Shown here piece after piece: positions 51,955 to 59,883 of a stretch of DNA of 64,000 nucleotides. Position numbers and translations under genes: made by a program. Source of the stretch: Szabonella sp046295215. GTDB lineage: Bacteria > Pseudomonadota > Alphaproteobacteria > Rhodobacterales > Rhodobacteraceae. The notes under the pieces were generated by a model. The model saw only the letters and a list, made by a program, of their open reading frames with translations, did not search any database and had not been told where the DNA came from. The stretch covers positions 186,001-250,000 of the forward strand of contig JBKBNP010000001.1 in the NCBI GenBank assembly GCA_046295215.1. The letters are read 5' to 3'. The first letter of the stretch is position 1. Every line of letters begins with the position of its first letter.

Positions 51955-53477
51955 CGCGGCTCATCCTCGTTCTGGGGGACCAGTTGAGCGACGCCGTGGC
52001 CGCGCTGCGGGCGGCAGACCGCGCGGGCGATGTGGTGGTGATGGCCGAGGTAATGGAAGAAGGCAGCCATGTCCCGCATCACCCACAGAAGATCGTGCTG
52101 ATCCTGGCGGCGATGCGGCATTTCGCCGAGAAGTTGCGCGCCGGCGGCTGGCAGGTCGCCTATTCGCGGCTCGACCACACGGAGAACAGCCAGTCCATCG
52201 CGGGGGAGGTGCTGCGCCGCGCGGCAGAGACGGGGGCAAGCGAGGTCATAGCCACACAGCCCGGTGACTGGCGGCTGAGTGCAGCACTCGAGGCGCTGCC
52301 CCTGACCCTGCGGATGCTGCCCGATGACCGCTTCCTGTGCAGCCCTGCCGATTTCGCCGCCTGGGCAGAGGGGCGCAAGCAGTTGCGGATGGAATGGTTC
52401 TACCGCGAGATGCGGCGGCGCACCGGCCTGCTGATGGAGGGCGACAAGCCTGCGGGCGGCAAGTGGAACTTTGACCATGACAACCGCAAGCCCGCCGCCG
52501 CTGACCTTTTCCGCAAGCCCGCCCCCCGCTTTGCCCCCGATGCGGTGACGGAGGAGGTGCTGGCGCTGGTCGAGGCGCGGTTCGGCAGCCATTTCGGGCA
52601 ACTCCGGCCCTTCGGCTGGGCGGTGGACCGCGCGGGGGCGCTGGCAGCGCTGGACCATTTCATTGCCCATTCCCTGCCGAATTTCGGCACCTATCAGGAT
52701 GCGATGCTGGCGGGGGATCCGGTTCTGCATCACTCGCTCCTCTCGCCCTACATCAACGTCGGCCTGCTCGACCCGCGCGAAGTCTGCGACCGGGCAGAGG
52801 CGGAATGGCGGGCGGGGCGTGCGCCGCTGAATTCCGTCGAAGGCTTCATCCGCCAGATCATCGGCTGGCGCGAATATGTGCGGGGCATCTGGGCGATGGA
52901 GGGGCCGGATTACATGGAGCGCAATGCGCTGGGCCATGACCGCGCGCTGCCCCCGCTTTATTGGGGGGCACCGACCCGGATGCGCTGCCTCGCCGAGGCG
53001 GTGGGCCAGACCCGCGAAATGGCCTATGCCCATCACATCCAGCGGCTGATGGTGACGGGGAATTTCGCGCTGCTGGCCGGGGTTGATCCGGGCGCTGTGC
53101 ATGAATGGTATCTGTCGGTCTATGCCGATGCCTTCGAATGGGTGGAGGCGCCCAACACGATCGGGATGAGCCAGTTTGCGGATGGGGGTCTGCTGGGGTC
53201 GAAACCCTATGTCTCTTCGGGTGCCTATATCGACCGGATGTCGGATTACTGCGGCTCTTGTGCCTATGATGTGCGGGTGAAGGCGGGGGCGGGGGCCTGC
53301 CCGTTCAACCTGCTTTACTGGCATTTCCTGATCCGGCACCGGGACCGGTTCGAGGGCAATCCGCGCATGGCGCAGATGTATCGCACCTGGGACCGCATGG
53401 CGCAGGACCACCGGACGGCGGTGCTGGCGGGGGCTGAGGCGTTTCTGGCGCGTCTCGAAGCGGGCGAGCCGGTCTGA
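51948..53477 (+). CDS. Iron-sulfur bacterial photolyase/cryptochrome (PhrB/CryB type)
   Basis: The 509-residue protein matches the FeS-BCP group: LILVLGDQLSDAVAALRAAD at the N-terminus, then the FAD-binding C-terminal domain with NFGTYQDAM, GFIRQIIGWREYVRGIW and NTIGMSQFADGGLLGSKPYV. Four cysteines, C347, C435, C438 and C451, have exactly the 4Fe-4S spacing of Agrobacterium PhrB (350, 438, 441, 454). Family members repair (6-4) photoproducts or act as cryptochromes with FAD and a lumazine-type antenna. It overlaps the SDR gene by 7 nt. Repair versus signalling roles cannot be separated from sequence. Confidence 0.94.
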   Translation: MVTRLILVLGDQLSDAVAALRAADRAGDVVVMAEVMEEGSHVPHHPQKIVLILAAMRHFAEKLRAGGWQVAYSRLDHTENSQSIAGEVLRRAAETGASEVIATQPGDWRLSAALEALPLTLRMLPDDRFLCSPADFAAWAEGRKQLRMEWFYREMRRRTGLLMEGDKPAGGKWNFDHDNRKPAAADLFRKPAPRFAPDAVTEEVLALVEARFGSHFGQLRPFGWAVDRAGALAALDHFIAHSLPNFGTYQDAMLAGDPVLHHSLLSPYINVGLLDPREVCDRAEAEWRAGRAPLNSVEGFIRQIIGWREYVRGIWAMEGPDYMERNALGHDRALPPLYWGAPTRMRCLAEAVGQTREMAYAHHIQRLMVTGNFALLAGVDPGAVHEWYLSVYADAFEWVEAPNTIGMSQFADGGLLGSKPYVSSGAYIDRMSDYCGSCAYDVRVKAGAGACPFNLLYWHFLIRHRDRFEGNPRMAQMYRTWDRMAQDHRTAVLAGAEAFLARLEAGEPV

Positions 53478-53688
53478 GGCAGCCACTCCAGAGGCCGTAT
53501 CGCGCGCGATCACCGGCAACGCGCTGCCAGACCGGGCGCGCCCTTGCAGATCGCGCCGCTGTCTTGGGCCGATGCGACAGGCCGAAAGTGTGAAGCGGGC
53601 CACATGCAATGCTCAGGCCAAAAGACGCGGCCTTGCGCCGCCACGGAACGGACCCACAGGGCCACCGCCAGCCCTGCACGCTCGCCCC

Positions 53689-53757
53689 TTCATCTTGGCC
53701 GAAATACCTTCGGGGGTGAATTGGCCCAGGGGGCCAAGAGGGGGCAGACAGCCCCCT
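53689..53757 (-). repeat. Intergenic hairpin-plus-tail element, copy E (inverted)
   Basis: Read on the minus strand, AGGGGGCTGTCTGCCCCCT is a 7-bp hairpin (53757-53739), identical to that of copy D. Then TTGGCCC/GGGCCAA (53721-53737) forms a second hairpin, and CACCCCCGAAGGTATTT then CGGCCAAGATGAAG the tail. It lies 57 nt past the scoB stop, oriented with scoB. The rest of the 336-nt gap (53478-53688) shows no recognisable gene. Confidence 0.75.
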
Positions 53758-53813
53758 TTCCCCGCCCTCCACAGGTGCCCAACGGAGGAGCAGCGCCCCC
53801 GGACAGCGCCGCG

Positions 53814-54458
53814 TCAGCCGACGATGGTCGCCTCGGTGGCCGCGCGCAACTCGGCTTCGGTCACGCCCTCGGCGCATTCGACGATGCGCAATCCGCCCGG
53901 GGCGACATCCAGCACACCAAGATTGGTGATGATGCGGTCCACCACCGCCTTGCCGGTCAGCGGCAGCGTGCAGGCTTTCAGAACCTTGGATTCGCCATGC
54001 TTCGATGTATGGTCCATCACCACCACCACGCGGCCCACCCCGGCCACAAGGTCCATCGCGCCCCCCATGCCCTTCACCAGCTTGCCGGGGATCATCCAGT
54101 TCGCCAGATCGCCGTTTTCGGCCACTTCCATCGCGCCGAGGATCGCCATGGCGATCTTGCCGCCCCGGATCATTGCGAAACTTTGCGCGGAATCGAAATA
54201 GGCAGTCTGCGGCAGTTCGGTGATCGTTTGCTTGCCCGCATTGATGAGGTCGGCATCCTCCTCGCCCTCGAACGGAAACGGCCCCATGCCCAGCATGCCG
54301 TTTTCCGATTGCAGCGTTACGGTGATGCCTTCGGGGATATGGTTCGACACCAGCGTCGGGATGCCGATGCCGAGGTTCACATACCAGCCGTCCTGCAGTT
54401 CCTGTGCGGCGCGCGCCGCCATCTGGTTGCGGTCCCAGCCCTTTGTTTCCATGGCCAT
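53814..54458 (-). CDS. scoB: 3-oxoacid CoA-transferase subunit B
   Basis: The 214-residue subunit has YVNLGIGIPTLVSNHIPEGI (near residue 25) and SENGMLGMGPFPFEGEEDAD (near residue 50), in which the Glu of ENG is the catalytic CoA-accepting residue. It transfers CoA from succinyl-CoA to acetoacetate or a related 3-oxoacid. The start at 54458 shares its A with the scoA stop (TGATG), so translation is coupled. It forms a heteromer with ScoA. The minus-strand repeat element after it probably terminates the operon. Confidence 0.94.
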   Translation of the reverse strand: MAMETKGWDRNQMAARAAQELQDGWYVNLGIGIPTLVSNHIPEGITVTLQSENGMLGMGPFPFEGEEDADLINAGKQTITELPQTAYFDSAQSFAMIRGGKIAMAILGAMEVAENGDLANWMIPGKLVKGMGGAMDLVAGVGRVVVVMDHTSKHGESKVLKACTLPLTGKAVVDRIITNLGVLDVAPGGLRIVECAEGVTEAELRAATEATIVG

Positions 54459-55162
54459 CACACGGCCTCCTTCTTGCGCACGGTGCGCTGTTCGATGCGT
54501 TTCTCGTGGTCGCCCTGGATCAGGCGATGCACATAGATGCCGGGCAGGTGGATCGTGTCGGGGTCGAGCGATCCCAGCGGCACGATCTCCTCCACCTCCA
54601 CCACACAGACCTTGCCGCAGGTGGCGGCGGGCGGGTTGAAGTTGCGCGCGGTCTTGCGGAACACGAGGTTGCCCGACGGGTCCGCCTTCCACGCCTTGAC
54701 GATGGAGAGGTCGGCCACGATGCCGCGCTCCATGATGTAGGCCTGCCCGTCGAAACTCATCACCGGCTTGCCTTCGGCGATCACCGTGCCGACCCCGGTC
54801 TTGGTGTAGAAGCCGGGAATGCCCGCGCCGCCCGCCCGCATCCGTTCGGCCAGCGTGCCTTGCGGGTTGAACTCCAGCTCCAGCTCGCCTGCAAGATACT
54901 GGCGCATGAATTCCGCGTTCTCGCCGACATAGGAGGAGATCATCTTCTTGACCTGCCGGGTTTCCAGCAGCACGCCCAGCCCGAACCCGTCCACGCCCGC
55001 ATTGTTCGAGGCGACCGTCAGGTCTTTGGTGCCCGCATCGCGGATCGCCGCGATCAGGAGTTCGGGGATGCCGCAAAGCCCGAAGCCCCCGGCCGCAATC
55101 GTCATCCCGTCGAACAGCACACCGTCCAGTGCCGCCGCCGCATCCGGATAGACCTTCTTCAT
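54458..55162 (-). CDS. scoA: 3-oxoacid CoA-transferase subunit A
   Basis: The 234-residue subunit has the CoA-transferase family I signature GMTIAAGGFGLCGIPELLIA (residues 19-38), NNAGVDGFGLGVLL, and NLVFRKTARNFNPPAATCGK near residue 165. It is the first gene of the scoAB pair. It starts 83 nt after the envelope-protein gene start, with an AGGATG-type leader. With ScoB it activates ketone bodies or 3-oxo acids, linking them to acetyl-CoA metabolism. Confidence 0.94.
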   Translation of the reverse strand: MKKVYPDAAAALDGVLFDGMTIAAGGFGLCGIPELLIAAIRDAGTKDLTVASNNAGVDGFGLGVLLETRQVKKMISSYVGENAEFMRQYLAGELELEFNPQGTLAERMRAGGAGIPGFYTKTGVGTVIAEGKPVMSFDGQAYIMERGIVADLSIVKAWKADPSGNLVFRKTARNFNPPAATCGKVCVVEVEEIVPLGSLDPDTIHLPGIYVHRLIQGDHEKRIEQRTVRKKEAV

Positions 55163-55244
55163 CGCATCCTCCCCGCATTTTCACCGCCCGACTATTGGCC
55201 GAGCGGCTCGGGCCTGTCAATCGCCGCGCCGCAGCATGGGCCTG

Positions 55245-56465
55245 TCAGCGTTCCGCGCGGATCACCTCGCGGTCGGCGGCGATCAGCAGAAGCTGCCCGT
55301 CCCGGTCGATGTCGAAACGGTCCACCGCCGACAGCGCCTCCAGAAAGGCGGCTTCCAGCGCCATGCGGTCGGGCGGGCAGGCCATGCGCGTCACCGCCGC
55401 CGGGCCCGCGCGCAGGCCCTCGCCATCCAGGACCAGCGCCGCGCTGAACCGGTTGCAGCCGCTGTTCCCCGCGATGGTGCCCCGTTCGACGGTGAAATCG
55501 GGGGGCTCCTGCCCCGCAAGCGCGTGATCGGCCAGCGCCGACACGCGCCAGCCGCCCTGCAACAGAAGCATCGGATCGCCTGCACAGCCCGTCAGGCTGC
55601 CTGCTCCGGTGTCGGCCCCCATGACCGCCTCGGCGGCAAAGGGATAGGGCATGCCGGACATGCTGTCAGCGCAGGGGCCTGCAGACAGGGTGAGCGCAAG
55701 CCCGGGCAGCGTCCAGCGCAGGTGGCCCGGGCGGGCATCGGGATCGGGCAGGGGGGTGGCGGTCAGGGTCAGGCCGCTTTCGGTGGACAGGGCTGCACCA
55801 TCCGCATCCAGCCGCAGCACCCAGCCGGGTTCGTTGCCCCGCGCGGTCAGGTCCGTGTCGGGGGGCAGCGACAGGCCCTGACAGGCGGGCATCTCCTGCC
55901 CCTGCCAGCGGATCGTCGCGGCGTCGCCCTTGGTCCAGACCTCTGTTCCGCCTGCCGCATCGGCGAATCGCGCGCCCGAGGCGGCGATCTGTTGCGGCAG
56001 GCGCAGGGCCTCTGTCCCGAGGCTCAAAATGGCGTCCGCACCCTCGAACCCAAGCCCGAAGATTCGGTCGCCGCAGATCAGCCAGCTTTGGAACGGCTGC
56101 GCGAACGAGGGGCGCAGGCCCACTGGTCCAAGCGCCGTATCCGCCTTTCCCGCCGCAACCGCGATGGCCTCCGATTGCCAGATCGACCGTCCCTCCGCGA
56201 AAATCGCCGCGCGCAGCACCAGCGGCCCTTCGGGCGCGTCGAGGCTGAAATCGAGCGGCACCTGCCGGCCCTCCGTAGGGGCGGCATGGGTTGCAATCTC
56301 CCCCTCCGCGCCGGTGATCTCGATGCGCCATTCGGCCCCCTCGGGCAGGGCGATGCGTTCGCGATAGGTCAGGCTGCCCGACAGCATGCGCGCCTCGGCC
56401 ATTGTCAGGGCGGGGCCAACCAGCGCGCAAAGAAGGCTGGCAGCGAAAAGCGGGGGGCGGAACAT
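55245..56465 (-). CDS. Multidomain envelope protein (YbaY-, MliC-like and META domains)
   Basis: The 406-residue exported protein has a signal peptide (MFRPPLFAASLLCALVGPAL). It appears to have four parts in order: a YbaY-like beta-domain (LSGSLTYRERIALPEGAEWR, near residue 28), a middle region with an MliC-like stretch (TEVWTKGDAATIRWQGQEMP, near residue 172), a lipoprotein-like stretch (RGNEPGWVLRLDADGAALS, near residue 209), and a C-terminal META/HslJ domain (RGTIAGNSGCNRFSAAL, then MACPPDRMALEAAFLEAL). The META and MliC families suggest roles in stress resistance and lysozyme inhibition; this is inference. It is a single gene with no partners. Confidence 0.75.
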   Translation of the reverse strand: MFRPPLFAASLLCALVGPALTMAEARMLSGSLTYRERIALPEGAEWRIEITGAEGEIATHAAPTEGRQVPLDFSLDAPEGPLVLRAAIFAEGRSIWQSEAIAVAAGKADTALGPVGLRPSFAQPFQSWLICGDRIFGLGFEGADAILSLGTEALRLPQQIAASGARFADAAGGTEVWTKGDAATIRWQGQEMPACQGLSLPPDTDLTARGNEPGWVLRLDADGAALSTESGLTLTATPLPDPDARPGHLRWTLPGLALTLSAGPCADSMSGMPYPFAAEAVMGADTGAGSLTGCAGDPMLLLQGGWRVSALADHALAGQEPPDFTVERGTIAGNSGCNRFSAALVLDGEGLRAGPAAVTRMACPPDRMALEAAFLEALSAVDRFDIDRDGQLLLIAADREVIRAER

Positions 56466-56589
56466 GGTGAGGCCTCTCGGTCTGGATCGGTCGGCCCATT
56501 CTCTGCCGTCCCGAACGTCCCTTCAAGGGCCGGGCCTTGCGGATTTCACCCTCGCACTCTGCCCTTGGATGTGGCAAGAAATCCCTCGT

Positions 56590-56921
56590 GCGGGCGTGGC
56601 GAAACCGGTAGACGCAGCAGACTTTGACGATTGGAGTGCCCGGATTGGGGAAACCCCCGGTGCAGAACCGCTCAAATTCGGGGAAAGCTCTGGGCACTCA
56701 AGCCCGTGCCGATCCCGAGCCAAGCCCGCCCGAAAGGGTGTGGAAGGTGTAGAGACTAGACGGGCGGCGCCTACCGCAAGCCCCCCAGCAGGGGCGGGCC
56801 ATGGCGAAGGGATAGTCCAGACCACGAACGCCCCGGCCCGGGGGCGGCGGCGAAAGCCGAAGTGGTATGAAAATCTGTTTTCCGTAAGGAAGTGCGGGTT
56901 CGAGTCCCGCCGTCCGCACCA
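56590..56921 (+). tRNA. tRNA-Leu(UAA) interrupted by a group I intron
   Basis: Exon 1 (56590-56624) gives the acceptor GCGGGCG, D-arm GCG...CGC with GG in the loop, anticodon 5' stem GCAGA and loop C-U-U34. Exon 2 (56870-56921) gives A35-A36, the 3' stem UCUGU, an 11-nt-plus variable arm (TTCC GTAA GGAA), T-arm GCGGG-TTCGAGT-CCCGC, acceptor CGTCCGC, discriminator A and encoded CCA. The two halves pair along the acceptor (one G-U) and anticodon stems, giving an 87-nt mature tRNA-Leu(UAA). The intron lies after U34, the same site as the cyanobacterial tRNA-Leu(UAA) intron. No other tRNA gene was seen nearby. Confidence 0.93.
56625..56869 (+). ncRNA. Group I intron (IC3-like) in tRNA-Leu(UAA)
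   Basis: The 245-nt self-splicing intron ends in the conserved final G (56869). P1: exon ACUU pairs with internal guide GAGU (56634-56637), giving the required U-G pair at the splice site. P4: UUCGGGG with CCCGAGC. P5: GGCAC/GUGCC. P7 is GACTA (56753-56757) with TAGTC (56813-56817), the guanosine-binding helix. Motifs CTCAAATTCGGGGAAAGC, ATCCCGAGCCAAGCCC and GTGTAGAGACTAGACGG closely match the Azoarcus tRNA-Ile intron. P9 ends ACCAC/GTGGT with a GAAA-capped hairpin CGGC/GCCG. It has no homing-endonuclease gene. Confidence 0.92.
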
Positions 56922-57149
56922 GACCCCCGGACGCTCTGACGCCCATGCCCCGGGGGGGTGGACGCCCGATCGTCGCAGGGCGGGGCGCAGACGGCTTTCC
57001 ATTGCCGGGGCCGCCCGCAGGCTGGCGGTTTTGTGTCTGCCGCGGATGCCTGCCGCCCTTGGCTGTTTCCCGCGCAGACCGGGCTCTTTGCGGCGCTCCG
57101 GACGGGTCGCGCCTTGGCAAGCCGCAAGCTTGGCCTTACCTAAAGGGGG

Positions 57150-58049
57150 ATGTTTCTGAAAGTGGACCGCATGCTCCGTCTCCGTCTTTTCCCTGTCTGT
57201 GCTGTGCTCCTGGTCGCGATGGGCGGCCCCGCGCTGGCCGAGAGCGGCAAGACCGTGCCCCAGACCCATGCCGGCGAATCGCACCGGATCACGGTCCCGG
57301 CGCTGTCGGATGCGTTGCATATCGGCGAGGTGATCGAAGTGATGCGCCTCGAAGGGCTGGATTATGGCCGCCAGATGGAAAGCGAGCTGTTTCCGGGTGT
57401 CGGCGGGGCCGACTGGCGGCGGATCGTTGCGTTGATCTATGACGCGCAGACGATGCGGCGGCGGTTCGACGCCACGCTTGAGGCGGAACTGGGCGCGGAC
57501 GAGGCGACGAAGGCCGCGACGATGGCCTTTTTCGACTCCGAGCGCGGGCGCCGGATCCTCGGGCTGGAGGTGGAGGCGCGCCGGTCGCTGCTCGATTCGG
57601 CGGTGGAGGATGCCGCCCGGCTCCGGGTCGAGGAGATGGAGGCCAGGAACGACGCGCGGCTTGACCTCCTGCGCCGTTTTGCCGAGGCGAATGACCTGAT
57701 CGAAAGCAATGTGCTGGGCGCGCTCAACGCCAATCTCGCCTTCTTTCAGGGCATGGCAGAGGTTGGCGGACTCAGCGAGGAAATGACCGAGGACCAGATG
57801 CTGCGCGATGTCTGGGCGCAGGAGGATGACATCCGGCAGGAAACCGAGGACTGGCTCTATCCCTATCTGGCGCTGTCCTACGGTCCGCTGGGGGATGAGG
57901 ATCTGGAGGATTATCTGGCGTTCTCGCAGACACCCGCCGGGCAGAGGTTGAATGTCGCACTTTTCGCGGCTTTCGATTCGGTGTTCACGGCCATTTCGCG
58001 CGATCTGGGCCGGGCAGCGGCGCGGCAGATGATGGGCAAGGACATCTGA
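57150..58049 (+). CDS. Exported DUF2059-family protein
   Basis: The 299-residue protein has a signal peptide ending AMGGPALA and is mostly helical. The C-terminal third carries the DUF2059 pattern (YGPLGDEDLEDYLAFSQTPA, then GQRLNVALFAAFDSVF, residues 250-285). ATG 57150 follows AAAGGGGG directly, which is too close for a ribosome-binding site; ATG 57171 (MLRLRLFP) has a weak AAGTGG at 5-6 nt and is an alternative start. The function of DUF2059 proteins is unknown. It stands alone between the tRNA and the ribosomal-protein operon. Confidence 0.82.
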   Translation: MFLKVDRMLRLRLFPVCAVLLVAMGGPALAESGKTVPQTHAGESHRITVPALSDALHIGEVIEVMRLEGLDYGRQMESELFPGVGGADWRRIVALIYDAQTMRRRFDATLEAELGADEATKAATMAFFDSERGRRILGLEVEARRSLLDSAVEDAARLRVEEMEARNDARLDLLRRFAEANDLIESNVLGALNANLAFFQGMAEVGGLSEEMTEDQMLRDVWAQEDDIRQETEDWLYPYLALSYGPLGDEDLEDYLAFSQTPAGQRLNVALFAAFDSVFTAISRDLGRAAARQMMGKDI

Positions 58050-58094
58050 CCTGCCCATGTGCCCGGATGTGACCGGACTGGCCGTCCGACGGCC

Positions 58095-58123
58095 TTGACA
58101 GGCGGCGGCGATTCCCCGATAAG
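58095..58123 (+). promoter_or_regulatory. Promoter of rplU-rpmA
   Basis: TTGACA (58095-58100), a 17-nt spacer and GATAAG (58118-58123) match the sigma-70 consensus well, about 140 nt upstream of rplU. A GGCCG/CGGCC stem just before it may end the preceding DUF2059 transcript. The long 5' region could carry control sequences, but none was recognised. Confidence 0.65.
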
Positions 58124-58263
58124 CGCGCATCCTGGCGGCCCTTTCGGGGGTGGCCCGGGTTTATATTGATCTCGTCCCGCAATGGGGCGCGCTGTCCGAG
58201 GCGGGCTTGTCCCGAAACACCGCAAGGGGCCACAGGACGCGGGTAACGCAAAAGGAAAGACCC

Positions 58264-58719
58264 ATGTTCGCGGTCCTCAAGACAGGCGGCAAGCAATACA
58301 AGGTGCAGGCGGGCGACGTGCTGCGCGTGGAAAAGCTTGCGGCCGAAGCTGGTGAAAAAATCCAGTTCAACGATATTCTGATGGTGGGCGGCGATACGCT
58401 GACCGTCGGGTCGCCGCTGGTGGCCGGGGCCGCCGTTCAGGCCGAGGTGATCGCCCAGATCAAGGGCGAGAAGGTGATCCACTACGTCAAGCGCCGCCGC
58501 AAGCACAGCTCGCAGCGCACCAAGGGCCACCGCCAGCACCTGACGCTGCTGCGCGTGACCGATGTGCTGGCAACCGGTGCGGATGCCTCCGGCGTTGCCG
58601 TCGCGACCGGCACCGCCGATGCGCGCCGTGCGGCCCATGAAACCGGGGTGGCACCGAAAGCTGCCGAAGCCCCCGCGAAACCCAAGCGTGCCGCCAAGGC
58701 CGCTGCGTCCGAGGAGTAA
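58264..58719 (+). CDS. rplU: 50S ribosomal protein L21
   Basis: The 151-residue protein begins MFAVLKTGGKQYKVQAGDVL, the L21 signature, and has KRRRKHSSQRTKGHRQHLTL near residue 78. The core is about 100 residues; an Ala/Lys/Glu-rich C-terminal tail of about 45 residues is an extension seen in many alphaproteobacteria. The start ATG 58264 has AAAGGAAAG upstream; an earlier in-frame start at 58150 is not used. It is translated with rpmA, 6 nt downstream. Confidence 0.97.
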   Translation: MFAVLKTGGKQYKVQAGDVLRVEKLAAEAGEKIQFNDILMVGGDTLTVGSPLVAGAAVQAEVIAQIKGEKVIHYVKRRRKHSSQRTKGHRQHLTLLRVTDVLATGADASGVAVATGTADARRAAHETGVAPKAAEAPAKPKRAAKAAASEE

Positions 58720-58725
58720 TCCCCC

Positions 58726-58995
58726 ATGGCACACAAGAAAGCAGGCGGTTCATCCCGCAACGGTCGCGACTCGGCCGGTCGCCGTCTTGGCGTCAAGCTC
58801 TATGGCGGGCAGGTTGCCATCCCGGGCAATATCATCGTTCGCCAGCGTGGCACGCGGATGTTTCCGGGTGACGGCGTCGGCATGGGCCGGGATCACACGA
58901 TCTTTGCCACCGTCGAGGGCCGCGTGACCTTCAAGACCGGCCTCAAGGGTCGCACCTTCATTTCGGTCCTCCCCGCCGTGGAGGCCGCCGAGTAA
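58726..58995 (+). CDS. rpmA: 50S ribosomal protein L27
   Basis: The 89-residue protein has the complete L27 family sequence: MAHKKAGGSSRNGRDSAGRR at the start, VKLYGGQVAIPGNIIVRQRG, and GVGMGRDHTIFATVEGRVTF. Its N-terminus reaches into the peptidyl-transferase centre. It needs no N-terminal cleavage, as the sequence starts Met-Ala-His-Lys. Like other alphaproteobacteria it follows rplU in one operon, and a strong hairpin terminates the pair. Confidence 0.98.
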   Translation: MAHKKAGGSSRNGRDSAGRRLGVKLYGGQVAIPGNIIVRQRGTRMFPGDGVGMGRDHTIFATVEGRVTFKTGLKGRTFISVLPAVEAAE

Positions 58996-59026
58996 GCCGA
59001 ACCGTTACAGAAAGACTGTAGCAGGG

Positions 59027-59054
59027 GGATCGGCCGAAAGGCCGGTCCCTTTCC
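59027..59054 (+). terminator. Terminator after rpmA
   Basis: GGATCGGCC (59027-59035), a GAAA tetraloop and GGCCGGTCC (59040-59048) form a 9-bp stem with one G-U pair, followed by CTTTCCC. It lies 31 nt after the rpmA stop. The rest of the 332-nt gap before the acetyltransferase is G-rich and shows nothing recognisable. Confidence 0.75.
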
Positions 59055-59327
59055 CGTTTCCCCGGGGGCCTGGCGTGACATCCGCAAGGGGTTGGCGCCA
59101 TGTCTGTGCCATTTTCGGATGCCAGTTTCCGGCGATCGGCGGCGGCGGGGCGGGCTGCACAAGGGGGGGCTGCGGGGGGCACAGGGGATGTCGCGGGCGC
59201 GGCACGACGAATTGAACGGTGGGCGGATTGCGATCTGCCCGGCAATGCCCATGTCGGACGGGGAATGGCCCGGCCGGTTCGGGCAAATCAACCGGGGAAA
59301 CCCGGCATGCGCTTCGGAGGAGGGGCC

Positions 59328-59873
59328 ATGACGCTTCACATGATCGACCAGAAACCGGCAATCCCGGCGGGCAGGCTGCTGCTCCGTCCGGTGCGGAAAT
59401 CCGATGCCGGGCTTTTCGCGCTTTACGCGGGCGATGCGCGGGTGGCAAAGGCCACCCGGTCCATCCCGCATCCCCTGCCCCCCGGCGCGGCCGAGGCGTT
59501 TGTCGCGCGGGCCATGGCACCGGGCGGGGTCGAGGATGTCTGGGTCATGGACGGGACAGGGCATGGCCTTCCGGAAGTTCTGGGGGTGATCTCGCTCAAG
59601 CCGATGGATCGCGGGCAGTCGGAAATCGGCTACTGGGTGGCCCCGGCCTTCTGGAACACCGGCTATGCCTCCGAGGCGCTGCGGGCGCTGTTGCAGGCCA
59701 ATCCTCTGGAAAACTGTGCGATCTTCGCCGAGGTGTTCCAGGACAATCCCGGGTCGGCCCGGGTGCTGACGAATTGCGGCTTCGACTATCTGGGGGATGC
59801 GGAAACCTTCAGCGTGGCGCGCAATGCCCGCGTGCCGACCTGGACCTATATCCGCAAGCTGGGCAAGGGCTGA
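59328..59873 (+). CDS. GNAT-family acetyltransferase (RimJ/RimL-like)
   Basis: The 181-residue GNAT protein has GRLLLRPVRKSDAGLFALYA near residue 13, the SEIGYWVAPAFWNTGYASEA acetyl-CoA-binding region (near residue 97) and the FQDNPGSARVLTNCGFDYLG motif. It is of the RimJ/L subclass that acetylates protein N-termini or small molecules. ATG 59328 has GGAGGAGGGG just upstream; the long upstream open frame has no homology. It lies between the L27 gene and obgE with no obvious link. Confidence 0.87.
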   Translation: MTLHMIDQKPAIPAGRLLLRPVRKSDAGLFALYAGDARVAKATRSIPHPLPPGAAEAFVARAMAPGGVEDVWVMDGTGHGLPEVLGVISLKPMDRGQSEIGYWVAPAFWNTGYASEALRALLQANPLENCAIFAEVFQDNPGSARVLTNCGFDYLGDAETFSVARNARVPTWTYIRKLGKG

Positions 59874-59883
59874 GGTGTCGGAC

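Noticed and set aside
53814..55220. A single minus-strand frame covering scoB and part of scoA, suggesting a fusion
   Set aside because: scoA is complete in another frame and overlaps scoB by TGATG. The upstream part of the long frame is only a shadow of scoA.
56386..58130. Open frames on both strands crossing the tRNA-Leu and intron
   Set aside because: They have no domain match and cover the tRNA exons and group I core. The RNA features explain the sequence better.
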